NCBI RefSeq assembly: GCF_014174495.1
Contig: NZ_JACJHR010000011.1
Span: forward strand, 1-64,000
DNA: 64,000 nucleotides
Direction of reading: 5' to 3'
DNA from: Amycolatopsis echigonensis
GTDB taxonomy: Bacteria; Actinomycetota; Actinomycetes; Mycobacteriales; Pseudonocardiaceae
Shown here: in pieces, positions 56,606-64,000 of the stretch
Numbering within the stretch: position 1 is the stretch's first letter
Layout: each line of letters opens with the position of its first letter
Translations under genes and position numbers: made by a program
Notes under the pieces: generated by a model
Seen by the model: the letters and a program-made list of their open reading frames with translations, nothing else
Database searches by the model: none
What the model was told of the DNA's origin: nothing

Positions 56606-56935
56606 GGCGCTGTATTCACCGTTTCATTCGTGCGTTCGGCCCCGCGAAGCATCCGCCGTTCGGCGGAGCGGGCGCTCCCGGGCCGCCGAGAAGATTAATC
56701 CCCGGAATGCCGATCACCATACCTCTGACGGAGCGACAACACCGACCGGAAACCGTGCCTGAGTGTGCTGATCAACACCGGAATTCACCTGAATTCCGCA
56801 TCGACAGGAACGGATTCTGCGGCTACTTGAGCCGCCATGTGGGCTATCCCACTGCTGCTGGCGGACGGTGTCTCGTGCACCCGATGCGGCGGCTTCGCGG
56901 CGAAAATTGTCGGTGGCGGGTGAGACGCTCGTCTC
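56606..56935. promoter_or_regulatory. Divergent intergenic region with three consecutive palindromes
   Basis: About 330 bases between the prenyltransferase and DUF664 starts. Within 75 bases lie GGAATTC-N4-GAATTCC (56780-56797), GCGGCT-N5-AGCCGC (56819-56835) and GTGGG-N4-CCCAC (56839-56852), all with exact arms. Nearer the prenyltransferase is CCGCCG-TT-CGGCGG. No gene is seen. These could be operators or RNA hairpins in the leader of the DUF664 gene. Confidence 0.5.
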
Positions 56936-57475
56936 ATGACCCAGATCCCGAAGCATCTGTCCAAGGTCGCCGAGAGCGACCGCCCGCCGATCCCCCGCGT
57001 CGCCGGCGAACGCGAGACGCTCCTCGCCTACCTGGAGTGGCACCGGGAAACCCTCGCGCTGAAGTGTGCGGGCTTGAGCCAGGAAGCCGTGTCGACGCGC
57101 GCGGTACCGCCGTCCACGATGTCGCTCCACGGCCTGGTCCGGCACCTGGCGGGCTGCGAACGATGGTGGTTCCGCATCCAGTTCGCCGGCGAGGACGTCC
57201 CGCTGCTGCACTACTCGGACGACGACCCGGACGAGGACTTCGACCGTCTGGACGGGGATTTCGGCGAGGCACTGGCGTTGTGGCGCGCGGAGTGCGACCG
57301 CAGCCGGGAAATCGTGGCGGCCGCGGCGTCGCTGGACGCGCAGGGGATCGGGAAGACCACGGGAGAGCCGTTCTCGCTGCGGTGGATGCTGCTGTCGATG
57401 ATCGCGGAGTACGCGCGCCACCTCGGCCATGCGGACCTGCTGAGGGAGGTGACGGACGGGGCGACAGGGCGGTGA
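56936..57475 (+). CDS. DinB/DUF664-family protein (mycothiol-dependent enzyme superfamily)
   Basis: 179 residues, ATG at 56936. DUF664/DinB four-helix bundle: RETLLAYLEWHRETLALKCA, PSTMSLHGLVRHLAGCERWW, FRIQFAGEDVPLLHYSDDDP and RWMLLSMIAEYARHLGHADL. The histidines in LHGLVRHLAG and ARHLGHADLLRE form the typical metal site. Proteins of this group use mycothiol or related thiols in detoxification in actinobacteria. Substrate unknown. Confidence 0.92.
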   Translation: MTQIPKHLSKVAESDRPPIPRVAGERETLLAYLEWHRETLALKCAGLSQEAVSTRAVPPSTMSLHGLVRHLAGCERWWFRIQFAGEDVPLLHYSDDDPDEDFDRLDGDFGEALALWRAECDRSREIVAAAASLDAQGIGKTTGEPFSLRWMLLSMIAEYARHLGHADLLREVTDGATGR

Positions 57476-57725
57476 GGAGTGTCTGTCGGCCGTGGACTCG
57501 GAGGTGATGCGGTGGAGAATCCGGCTGCCGGGTTTGGCGAGAGGCGAGGCGATAGGTGCTTGGAGCTGGTCGAGGATCGGCCGACGTTTGGCTGAGGTGG
57601 TCGGCACGGCGGTTGCGCTGCCCGACCACGTGCCTGGCCTCAATGGACCGATCTGTCGCGCATGAGGCCCGGCTGCTCGCCCGTCGCGAGGGGGGTGGCC
57701 GCAGAGCCCGCGTCCGCGACGAATC
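57476..57725. other. Intergenic region upstream of the tandem repeat
   Basis: About 250 bases (370 including the repeat) between DUF664 and the PcaB-like gene. No gene with credible start or composition was seen. Confidence 0.4.
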
Positions 57726-57846
57726 GGACCAGCGGCCTTCCCGCCTCACCGCACTCGGCGTGCGGCGGACCAGCAGCCTTCCCGCCGACCGCGCCGCGCG
57801 TGCGGCGGACCAGCGGCCTTCCCGCCTCACCGCACTTGGCGTGCGA
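57726..57846. repeat. Three tandem ~40-bp repeats upstream of pcaB-like gene
   Basis: Units at 57726-57766, 57767-57806 and 57807-57846. Each begins GGACCAGC, continues GCCTTCCCGCC, and ends GTGCG. Units 1 and 3 differ at only a few bases (CTCGGC versus CTTGGC); unit 2 has diverged in the middle. The last unit runs into the lyase start codon. Confidence 0.75.
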
Positions 57847-59213
57847 TGCTGGACGGCATGATCGCCGATCCTGACTCCGGCCTGCTCTCCCCGGTGCGCG
57901 CCGGAACCCCGGCCGAAGCGGTGACTGGCGACCGGGCGTTCGCGGTCGCTCTGCTGGAAGCGGAGGCCGCACTCGCGCGGGCGCAGGCGCGGCTTGGCAC
58001 GGTTCCGGCCGAGGCAGCTGAGCGCATCACCACTGCCGCGCGGCTGCTGGGCGAGGGCGAACTCGACGTCGTCGAACTGGCGCGCGACGCACGGGCGACC
58101 GGAAACCCGGTGGTCAGCCTGGTGCGCACGCTGTCCGCCAAGATCCCGGACGTCGCCGATTACGTGCACCGCGGCTCGACCAGCCAGGACATCGTCGACA
58201 CGGCGATGATGCTCGTCGCGCACGACGTCCAGCGGCTGATCAGCGCGGACCTGGCGGCGATCGCGCACGCCCTCGCTGAGCTGGCGCGCGCTCACCGCGA
58301 CACGGTCATGCCGGGACGCACCCTTACCGCGCACGCGGTCCCGACGACGTTCGGCCTGAAAGCGGCGATCTGGCGGCAAGGCGTCCAGGAAGCCTCCCGA
58401 CGGATCGCGGAGCTGCGGCTGCCGGTATCGCTTGGCGGAGCGGCCGGAACGTTGGCCGCGTACGTCCAGTACGGCGACGGCAAGGACGACTATGCGGAAC
58501 GGCTAGTCGCTGCCTTCGCTGAGGAAACCGGTTTGACCGCGCCGATTCTGCCGTGGCATGCGGATCGCACCCCGGTTGCTGAGCTGGTTTCCGCGTTGGC
58601 TGGGGTGACGACAGCGTTGGGCAAGATCGCGGTGGACGTTCAGGTCTTGGCGCGCACCGAGATGGGCGAAGTGACCGAGGCGACCGGCGGTGGGTCTTCG
58701 GCGATGCCGCACAAGCAGAACCCGGTGCGGTCAGCGTTGATCCGGTCGGCCGCGCTGCAGGTGCCCGTGCTCGCGGCCGGGGTTACGCAGTCCGGCTTGG
58801 CGGAAGATGAGCGCTCGGCGGGTGTCTGGCAGGCCGAGTGGCAGCTGCTGCGCGAATGCCTGCGCTTGACCGGCGGGGCCACGCATACGGCTTCGGATTT
58901 GGTGCAGGGACTGGATATTCACACGGACCGGATGCGGGAGAACCTCGCGCTGACCAACGGGTTGATTGTCTCGGAACGGCTGTCGGCGGCGCTGGCGCCA
59001 AGAATGGGCAAGGCTCGCGCGAAAGACTTGCTGGGCACCGCTTCCCGGCGTGCGATCGAGGAAAACCGTCCGCTTTCCGAGATCCTGGCGGACACGCCGG
59101 AAATTACCGCCGTCGTCGACGCTGCGACGCTCGCCGATCTCCTAGACCCGGCGCAGTACGTCGGCGCAGCGGGGCGACTGGTCGACCGGGCATTGGAAAA
59201 TCCCGCGGAATAA
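57846..59213 (+). CDS. pcaB: 3-carboxy-cis,cis-muconate cycloisomerase-like lyase (PcaB family)
   Basis: 455 residues from ATG 57846; ATG 57858 (MIADPDSGLLSPVRAGTPAE) is equally likely and avoids overlap with the tandem repeat. Fumarase/aspartase superfamily: GSTSQDIVDTAMMLVAHDVQ, GRTLTAHAVPTTFGLKAAIW, and the signature GGGSSAMPHKQNPVRS with the catalytic serine loop. PcaB proteins act in the protocatechuate branch of the beta-ketoadipate pathway. No other pca genes are near, so an unrelated lyase role is possible. Confidence 0.88.
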   Translation: MLDGMIADPDSGLLSPVRAGTPAEAVTGDRAFAVALLEAEAALARAQARLGTVPAEAAERITTAARLLGEGELDVVELARDARATGNPVVSLVRTLSAKIPDVADYVHRGSTSQDIVDTAMMLVAHDVQRLISADLAAIAHALAELARAHRDTVMPGRTLTAHAVPTTFGLKAAIWRQGVQEASRRIAELRLPVSLGGAAGTLAAYVQYGDGKDDYAERLVAAFAEETGLTAPILPWHADRTPVAELVSALAGVTTALGKIAVDVQVLARTEMGEVTEATGGGSSAMPHKQNPVRSALIRSAALQVPVLAAGVTQSGLAEDERSAGVWQAEWQLLRECLRLTGGATHTASDLVQGLDIHTDRMRENLALTNGLIVSERLSAALAPRMGKARAKDLLGTASRRAIEENRPLSEILADTPEITAVVDAATLADLLDPAQYVGAAGRLVDRALENPAE

Positions 59214-59219
59214 GCACAA

Positions 59220-59265
59220 GCGGGACCGCTGCCAGAGGAAATTTGGCTCTGGCAAGCGATCCCGC
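59220..59265. terminator. Long bidirectional terminator hairpin
   Basis: GCGGGA-CGCT-GCCAGAG pairs with CTCTGGC-AGCG-TCCCGC with two small bulges, around a nine-base AT-rich loop. It lies between the convergent PcaB-like and DUF4383 genes (stops 59213 and 59292). Confidence 0.8.
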
Positions 59266-59291
59266 CGCGCGATTACGCCACTGTGGACTGA

Positions 59292-59822
59292 TCAGTGGGC
59301 CAAGCCGTGCCCGCCGGTATCGCGACGAGGCGGCTGAACGGTCCGGTCGACCTCGACGGGTTCCTCGTCCTCGGGAAGCAGAACCCCGTGCCGCGCAGGG
59401 AGAACTGCCGTCAGCAGACCAAGAACCGCGATGCCGAGGTGCAGCCAGTTGTCCGCGTCGGCGAGGTTGAGCGGGTTGCCCAGGCCGGACACCGGATTGA
59501 CCGTGATCGTCCCGGCCAGCATCAGACCCCAGACGAACAGCGCGCCGTACCCGATGAAGAGCAGCCAGCCGAACGTCCGTGCCCCGCCGGAACGCAGGGC
59601 GAGCAGCAGACCGATCACACCGGTCCCCACGTGGACGATGTTGTTGAGCGGATTGGCGGAAAACCGCCACAAAGTGACCCCGTGTCCGGTGAAATCGCCG
59701 AACCCGGACTTCACGAGCCCGATAATGCCGTAGGCGAGAAACAGGACTCCGAGCAGAACGGCCAGCACCTGGGCGGGCTGCAGCCCTTCCACCCGAACGC
59801 GGGCCCGATGCGCACGAACCAT
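59292..59822 (-). CDS. DUF4383 membrane protein
   Basis: 176 residues from ATG 59822, with a GGAAGGAC-type site upstream. Four helices with the DUF4383 pattern: QVLAVLLGVLFLAYGIIGLV, NPLNNIVHVGTGVIGLLLAL, GARTFGWLLFIGYGALFVWG and NLADADNWLHLGIAVLGLLT. The conserved N-x-x-HxG and NWLH features are present. The cytoplasmic C-terminus is polar. Function unknown; common in actinobacterial chromosomes. Confidence 0.88.
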   Translation of the reverse strand: MVRAHRARVRVEGLQPAQVLAVLLGVLFLAYGIIGLVKSGFGDFTGHGVTLWRFSANPLNNIVHVGTGVIGLLLALRSGGARTFGWLLFIGYGALFVWGLMLAGTITVNPVSGLGNPLNLADADNWLHLGIAVLGLLTAVLPARHGVLLPEDEEPVEVDRTVQPPRRDTGGHGLAH

Positions 59823-60050
59823 GACTCCAGTCCTTCCCGTACCGAGATGACGGTGGGTCAACCCTGAAGGAATACCCCCGCTCAAACTGGGCCGAAACCC
59901 GAATCCCACCGCCGCGAACCCGCCCACCGGGCACAATCGGCCACACAGGACGGGCTGCCGGGGTTGCTGGGGCTGCTGAGCCAAGAGATGGCCGAGTGAG
60001 GCTCCCACCGCGTCGGCTCAGCTATCCGGAGAAATTCACCCGGCCCTGGC

Positions 60051-60497
60051 TCAGACCAGCGCGGCAACCAGCAGAGCGAAGGCGGCGATGATGACCGCGA
60101 CGCGCACGTAGTGGTAGCGGTCCCAGCGGTTCATCTGCTCTTTCCAGTCCGCCGGCCGGTTCTCCGGCGTCCACGTCTTGCCGCGGTTGTTGATCGGGAC
60201 GAGCAGCAGGATCGACATCACGACGCTCGCCACCAGCAGCCCGGAGCCGATGACGACGAGGCCGGTGCCCGGCCGGCCCCACGCGGCGATCGCCCAGATC
60301 GCGCTCAGGACGAGCGACCCGATGTACCAGAACGGCATGAGCGCGCCGAGCATCCGGCCCCCGTGCGCGCGGCCTTGCTGATTGCTGTCGTCCGGGAGCC
60401 CGTTGAGGATCGGATTGATGACGAAGGCGACCGAAAACTCCACCCCCACCATCACGCCGACGACCACGATGGTGCAGACCGCGAGTGCGCTGAGCAT
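60051..60497 (-). CDS. DUF1772 membrane protein (anthrone-oxygenase-like)
   Basis: 148 residues, ATG at 60497 with GGAAGGTCATC upstream. Four helices in the DUF1772 pattern: SALAVCTIVVVGVMVGVEFS, FWYIGSLVLSAIWAIAAWGR, VVIGSGLLVASVVMSILLLV, and a last one near RVAVIIAAFALLVAALV. The polar motifs VINPIL, PINNRGKTW and DRYHYVR are conserved in the family and may form an active site; some relatives oxidise anthrones. Divergent from the TetR gene at 60588, which probably represses it. Confidence 0.9.
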   Translation of the reverse strand: MLSALAVCTIVVVGVMVGVEFSVAFVINPILNGLPDDSNQQGRAHGGRMLGALMPFWYIGSLVLSAIWAIAAWGRPGTGLVVIGSGLLVASVVMSILLLVPINNRGKTWTPENRPADWKEQMNRWDRYHYVRVAVIIAAFALLVAALV

Positions 60498-60514
60498 GAT
60501 GACCTTCCCAAGTC

Positions 60515-60578
60515 CTAGCGTTGCTAGCTGTTGAATCGATGCTAGCTCTACTGCCGCTCGGTTGTCTAGCAGTGCTAG
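60515..60578. promoter_or_regulatory. Two identical-pattern operators CTAGC-N3-GCTAG
   Basis: CTAGC-GTT-GCTAG at 60515-60527 and CTAGC-AGT-GCTAG at 60566-60578, with a further GCTAGC at 60541. Centres are 51 bases apart, about five helical turns, between the divergent DUF1772 and TetR genes. Very likely binding sites of that TetR protein. Confidence 0.8.
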
Positions 60579-60587
60579 AGTCAGCTC

Positions 60588-61166
60588 ATGTCGGTACACA
60601 CACGCAAGCAGCGCGAACAGGCGGAACGCGAGCGCCTCATCGTGGCGACGGCCCGCGAACTCGCCGAACACCAGGGCTGGGACGCGGTCACCACCCGACG
60701 GCTCGCCGAGCGCATCGAGTACAGCCAGCCCGTCCTCTACAGCCATTTCCGCGGCAAACGGGAGATCATCGGCGCGGTCGCGCTCGACGGTGCCGCCGAA
60801 CTGGCCGCGGCGGTGCGAGCCGCGACCCGCGGCGTGGACGGCCCACGCGCCCGTGCCGCCGCCCTCGCCCGCGCGTACCTCGACTTCGCCGAGCACCACC
60901 CCGCGGTCTACGACGCCATTTTCCAGCTCGACGGCGGCCTCGCGTTCGCCCAGGACGACACCCCGGAACCGCTGAAGGACGCCTTCGCCGCACTGCTGGA
61001 AACCCTCGGCGAGGTGGCCGGAGAAGGAGTCCATCCAGGACTGTTCACCGAGCTGTTCTGGGCGTCCCTGCACGGAATCGCGACGCTGACCCGAGCGGGA
61101 CGGCTGCCGCGGGAATTCGCCGAACAGCGGATCGAACTGCTGGTGGAACGGCTCGTCGTGGCCTGA
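60588..61166 (+). CDS. TetR-family repressor with partner DUF1772 gene
   Basis: 192 residues, ATG at 60588. Helix-turn-helix RERLIVATARELAEHQGWDA, VTTRRLAERIEYSQPVLYSH, FRGKREIIGAVALDGAAELA, then a TetR_C_33-like ligand domain (LARAYLDFAEHHPAVYDAIF, LFTELFWASLHGIATLTRAG). The start is nine bases after the second CTAGC-N3-GCTAG site, so autoregulation is expected. Confidence 0.95.
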   Translation: MSVHTRKQREQAERERLIVATARELAEHQGWDAVTTRRLAERIEYSQPVLYSHFRGKREIIGAVALDGAAELAAAVRAATRGVDGPRARAAALARAYLDFAEHHPAVYDAIFQLDGGLAFAQDDTPEPLKDAFAALLETLGEVAGEGVHPGLFTELFWASLHGIATLTRAGRLPREFAEQRIELLVERLVVA

Positions 61167-61306
61167 TCCACCCGGCCGAGCCGGAACGAACCCTGCCTGC
61201 TTGCCCGCGGCCCTCCCGACCGTCACGCGTACAGGCCGGTACCGACGACACCGCCCAAACTCAGGTCACCGAAGTGGTCAGGCGCTTTCCCGGCATCGAC
61301 TGAACG

Positions 61307-62524
61307 TCACTGGTCCACCGCGGTCAGTCCGCCCCGCGCACCCGTGCTCGGCAACGGCCACGGCTTCACTCCGCCGGTCACGTCGGCCCGCGGTCCGGGC
61401 GCTGACGGACCGGGAATCCGCTGCCCGATCCACGTCAGGACATCCGGCAGCTGCGCCTTGAACGTGTTCATGTTGTGCCCGGCGTCCGGAATCCGCCACG
61501 TCGTGAACTGCACCGGAGCCTGCGCGGCGGCCCGCATCTGGTCGACCGCACGGGTTTCGTTCTGTTCCTTCTCCCCGGAGATCGCGAGGAGTTCCAGCGG
61601 GGCCGGATGCAGCCGGACGTTGATCTTGACGTTGTTCGCGTCGTCGATGTCCTTGCGGCCGCGGAAAAGGTTCTCGGTCTCACCGTCCACTTGCGCCTTC
61701 TCGTAGCCGCTCACGCTCGCCGCCTGCGCGTACCACTGCGGATGCCGCGTCACGAGATTCAGCGCGCAATAGCCGCCGGACGACCAGCCCGCGATCGTCC
61801 ACGCCCGGCGGTCCGGATTGATGCCGAGGCGCTGGATTCCCCATTCGCGGACGTCCGCGGACAGGTAGGTGTCGTTGGGGCTTCCGTTGACCTCGTCGAC
61901 GCATTCGGTGTCGTGCCCGATTTTCGGCGTTCCGGTCGGATCCGGGATCAGCACGATCACCGGCGGCAGCAGATGCTTCGAGATCGCCGCGTCCAGCTGT
62001 TCGGGCAGGTGGTACCCGATCGGGGCGGTGGTGACCTCCGGGCCGGACGGGTAGTTCGGGATCCAGATGATCGCCGGGAACCGCATCGCCTTGTACGGAT
62101 GCTGGAAGTATTGCGGCGGAAGGTAAACCGTGACGTCGCGGGTGAGGCCGGTGCGCCGCCCGGTCACCGTCACGTGCGCGATGGTCCCCTTGCCGACCCG
62201 CGCGTGCGCCACCCCGAGGTCGCGCGCCCGGGCGAGGTCGACGCCGTTGTCGCCGCCCTCGACGTCGATGCCCTCGGCGGCGAACGCGCCGGTCCCGAGC
62301 AGCGAGCCGAGCGTCGGGAAGAATCCGCCGATCATGTTGCCGGTCAAGCCAAGGGTGACGACGACGAGACACAGTGCGATCAGGACCGTGGCGCTGCGGC
62401 CAATTTGCTTGCGCTTGCGCCATTTGTCCCAAAACCACGGGACCGAGAGGACCGCCAGGAGTGCGAGCACGCCGACCACCGCGAGCCCGACGGGCGAATC
62501 CAACCTGATCTCGCTCAGGTGCAC
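61307..62524 (-). CDS. Membrane-anchored esterase/mycolyltransferase-like alpha/beta hydrolase
   Basis: 405 residues; GTG at 62524 is chosen because GGAGG lies seven bases upstream, while the longer frame lacks this. N-terminal membrane helices (SPVGLAVVGVLALLAVLSVP, ATVLIALCLVVVTLGLTGNM) precede an extracellular esterase-D/Ag85-like domain. The nucleophile elbow is WTIAGWSSGGYCALNLVTRH; the acid/His region includes GHNMNTFKAQLPDVLTWIGQ. The GTGAFAAEGIDVEGG linker separates the anchor. Possible role in cell-envelope lipid or ester turnover. Confidence 0.88.
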   Translation of the reverse strand: MHLSEIRLDSPVGLAVVGVLALLAVLSVPWFWDKWRKRKQIGRSATVLIALCLVVVTLGLTGNMIGGFFPTLGSLLGTGAFAAEGIDVEGGDNGVDLARARDLGVAHARVGKGTIAHVTVTGRRTGLTRDVTVYLPPQYFQHPYKAMRFPAIIWIPNYPSGPEVTTAPIGYHLPEQLDAAISKHLLPPVIVLIPDPTGTPKIGHDTECVDEVNGSPNDTYLSADVREWGIQRLGINPDRRAWTIAGWSSGGYCALNLVTRHPQWYAQAASVSGYEKAQVDGETENLFRGRKDIDDANNVKINVRLHPAPLELLAISGEKEQNETRAVDQMRAAAQAPVQFTTWRIPDAGHNMNTFKAQLPDVLTWIGQRIPGPSAPGPRADVTGGVKPWPLPSTGARGGLTAVDQ

Positions 62525-62681
62525 GGGAGAACCTCCAGGACCGATCGCGTGCCCGGACGGCGGGACTCGCTGCTCTAAATACGTTTGAGGGGCCATTCGC
62601 GTTGTGATCACGTGACGCCTGTCACGCTGGAATGGCCCCTCCGACGTCCTCGGTCCCTAGCGATTGCCCGTTAGTTCCCGA

Positions 62682-63644
62682 TTAGTTGCCGAATGCGCCG
62701 CGCAACACCGTGATCGCTTGGGTGATCGCCGCCTCCGCCGCGTGCGTTTCACGGAGCGCGTTCACCATCACGAAGTCGTGAATGATGCCCTGGTACCGAA
62801 CCGCGGTCACAGGCACCCCCGCCTGTCGCAGCTTCGCGGCGTACGCCTCGCCTTCATCGCGAAGAACGTCCGCCTCGCCGGTGATCACGAGCGCCGGCGG
62901 CAGTCCGGCGAGTTGCTCCACGGTCGCGCGAAGCGGCGAAGCGGTGATCTCGGCGCGCTGTGCCTCATCAGTCGTGTACTGGTCCCAGAACCACTTCATG
63001 CCTTCACGGCTGAGGAAGTAGCCCTCGGCGAACTTCGTGTACGACTCGGTGTCGAAGGATGCGTCAGTGACCGGGTAGAACAGCACCTGCTGAAGGAACT
63101 TCACGTCCCCGCGCTCCTTGGCCATCAGTGTCAGAGCCGCGGTCATGTTGCCGCCGACGGAGTCGCCCGCGATCGCGATTCGCGTGGTGTCGAGCCCCTT
63201 GTCCGCACCGTGCTGGACGACCCACTTCACGGCGGCATAGTTCTCTTCGATCGCGACGGGGTAACGAACTTCGGGCGAACGGCTGTATTCCGGAAAAACA
63301 ACTGCCGCACCCGTTCCGGCGGCGAGTTCGCGGACGAGCCGTTCGTGCGTGTGGAAATCGCCGAAGACCCAACCGGCCCCATGGACGTAGACAAGCACCG
63401 GAAGCGGCCCGGTGACACCTCGCGGCTTCACGATCCGGACTTCGACGTCGCCGTTCGGTCCACCCGGGACAGTCAGCGTCTCGATGTCGGCGGGGGCGAG
63501 TTCGACTTCGCCGTCCTGGACGCCGTCGACCGCTTTGCGGCCCTCGGCGGGCGGGAGCTGGAAAAGGTACGGAGGCTGGTCGGTGGCCTCGGCGAACGCC
63601 TGGGCGGCCGGCTCGAGGACGAGGTTCTGCGGGTTCGCGGTCAT
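62682..63644 (-). CDS. HSL-type alpha/beta hydrolase (lipase/esterase)
   Basis: 320 residues, ATG at 63644 with GGAGGAAGCC upstream. Hormone-sensitive-lipase family: oxyanion motif VYVHGAGWVFGDFHTHERLV (HGGGW variant), nucleophile in IAIAGDSVGGNMTAALTLMA, catalytic Asp in LVITGEADVLRDEGEAYAAK and His in GIIHDFVMVNALRETHAAEA. Divergent from the OhrR/MarR gene at 63805, which may regulate it. Confidence 0.95.
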   Translation of the reverse strand: MTANPQNLVLEPAAQAFAEATDQPPYLFQLPPAEGRKAVDGVQDGEVELAPADIETLTVPGGPNGDVEVRIVKPRGVTGPLPVLVYVHGAGWVFGDFHTHERLVRELAAGTGAAVVFPEYSRSPEVRYPVAIEENYAAVKWVVQHGADKGLDTTRIAIAGDSVGGNMTAALTLMAKERGDVKFLQQVLFYPVTDASFDTESYTKFAEGYFLSREGMKWFWDQYTTDEAQRAEITASPLRATVEQLAGLPPALVITGEADVLRDEGEAYAAKLRQAGVPVTAVRYQGIIHDFVMVNALRETHAAEAAITQAITVLRGAFGN

Positions 63645-63685
63645 GGCTTCCTCCGGTATCGGATCGGACAGGATGAACATAGCTC

Positions 63686-63698
63686 GCAACTTAATTGC
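63686..63698. promoter_or_regulatory. Inverted repeat in the hydrolase/OhrR intergenic region
   Basis: GCAA-N5-TTGC (GCAACTTAATTGC) within an AT-richer stretch, followed by CACAACTTGATTAG. The place and AT-rich centre fit a MarR/OhrR operator, but the match to a known OhrR box is only partial. Confidence 0.4.
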
Positions 63699-63804
63699 GC
63701 ACAACTTGATTAGGCTCAATGAGATCTAGAGCACTTGAGTTGCCCTTCCCAGCCAGTCGAGAGAGGATGGAGAGCTGGCGCACGAACCCCGAGGGAGGCC
63801 ACCG

Positions 63805-64000
63805 ATGACCAGCCCAGACACCGGAGAAACCGGCTCGCTGCTGCTTGACGACCAGCTGTGCTTCGGCCTGTACTCGGCCTCCCGGGCAGTCACCGCGCTC
63901 TACCGCGTGCTGCTCGAACCGCTCGACCTGACCTACCCGCAGTACCTCGTGATGCTCGCGCTGTGGCAGCAGGACGAGCAGCAGGTCAAGGAACTCGGCT
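63805..64000 (+). CDS. OhrR/MarR-family regulator (3'-truncated by window edge)
   Basis: 65 codons visible from ATG 63805, with GAGGGAGG upstream. The N-terminus [40 protein letters not shown] matches OhrR organic-peroxide sensors, including the reactive cysteine in QLCFGLYSA and the following tyrosines. The DNA-binding domain begins at [14 protein letters not shown] and continues beyond the window. An ohr peroxidase gene is expected nearby but not seen; the HSL-type hydrolase is the divergent neighbour. Confidence 0.88.
   Translation, partial: MTSPDTGETGSLLLDDQLCFGLYSASRAVTALYRVLLEPLDLTYPQYLVMLALWQQDEQQVKELG

Noticed and set aside
1..64000. CRISPR array
   Set aside because: No regularly spaced identical 25-40-bp repeats; the repeats seen are tandem, degenerate or within coding sequence, and no cas genes are present.
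1..64000. Riboswitches
   Set aside because: I looked in leaders of metabolic genes (PEPCK unit, tnaA operon, PcaB-like gene) and saw no recognisable cobalamin, TPP, SAM or glycine aptamer core. A covariance search would be needed to exclude them.

Overview
The window is high-GC actinobacterial DNA and looks like a Pseudonocardiaceae chromosome, most likely Amycolatopsis or a close relative. This rests on the GC-rich third positions, frequent GTG starts, an Mce-type YrbE permease, type VII (WXG/EspC-like) secretion substrates, a complete conservon (CvnA-D), a DMATS prenyltransferase paired with tryptophanase, and a DinB/DUF664 mycothiol-type protein. The genus is inference; there is no rRNA or intact tRNA here to settle it.

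Left part (1-15.4 kb). After the 3'-truncated YrbE permease and two small unknown genes comes a minus-strand block. It holds a divergent PRPP synthetase, GTP-dependent PEP carboxykinase, a short malic-enzyme-like NAD-binding protein and a 68-residue protein. Upstream lies a six-subunit, complex-I-like membrane complex (NuoB-, HyfB-, HycD/NuoH-, HyfE-, HyfF- and HyfG/NuoCD-like) headed by an ArsR regulator. The gene order and sizes match M. tuberculosis Rv0081-Rv0087 as I remember that locus. The NuoB-like subunit keeps its four cluster cysteines, but the large subunit has no Ni-Fe cysteine ligands, so this is an energy-converting-hydrogenase-related complex and not a working hydrogenase. An IS110-family element sits exactly at the start codon of the HyfE-like gene, flanked by TCACGA on both sides; removing it restores a normal tight operon junction. 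Its 250-nt non-coding left end is where a bridge RNA is expected.

Mosaic part (15.6-21 kb). This is a graveyard of mobile DNA: the N-terminal domain of a tyrosine recombinase, the 3' end of a group II intron (maturase X domain, domains V and VI), an IS256 transposase fragment and the 3' part of an FxLD-type methyltransferase. Then follow a NYN-domain gene with an unknown partner, a DUF1883 protein, an AlbA_2/Schlafen-like protein and the 3' half of a tRNA-Lys(UUU), which looks like an attachment-site scar.

Right of the scar (21-30.6 kb) come two paralogous MerR regulators separated by a hairpin-rich non-coding stretch, and a small stress cluster (Hsp20, small acidic protein, helical protein, J-domain protein). 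An AraC regulator, a STAS protein, an SDR/patatin pair and a LysR/oxidoreductase divergent pair follow.

30.6-43 kb holds two sets of type VII secretion substrates. In the first, a fatty-acyl-AMP ligase and an acyl carrier protein are translationally coupled to an EspC-like protein, a 1,062-residue Gly-rich WXG-like protein and a coiled-coil protein. The second is a small protein, a DUF3558 lipoprotein and a 427-residue PPE/WXG-like protein. Between them lie an ECF42-type sigma factor with its DGPF partner, a methyltransferase, an epoxide-hydrolase-like enzyme and a TetR gene with a clear operator.

43-64 kb contains regulators, a secreted trypsin-like protease, an orphan class III lanthipeptide-synthetase-like protein with a degraded kinase site, and the conservon. 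It also contains the tryptophanase/indole-prenyltransferase pair, a PcaB-like lyase, a DUF1772/TetR divergent pair with two CTAGC-N3-GCTAG operators, an esterase, an HSL-type lipase and the start of an OhrR/MarR gene that runs off the right edge.
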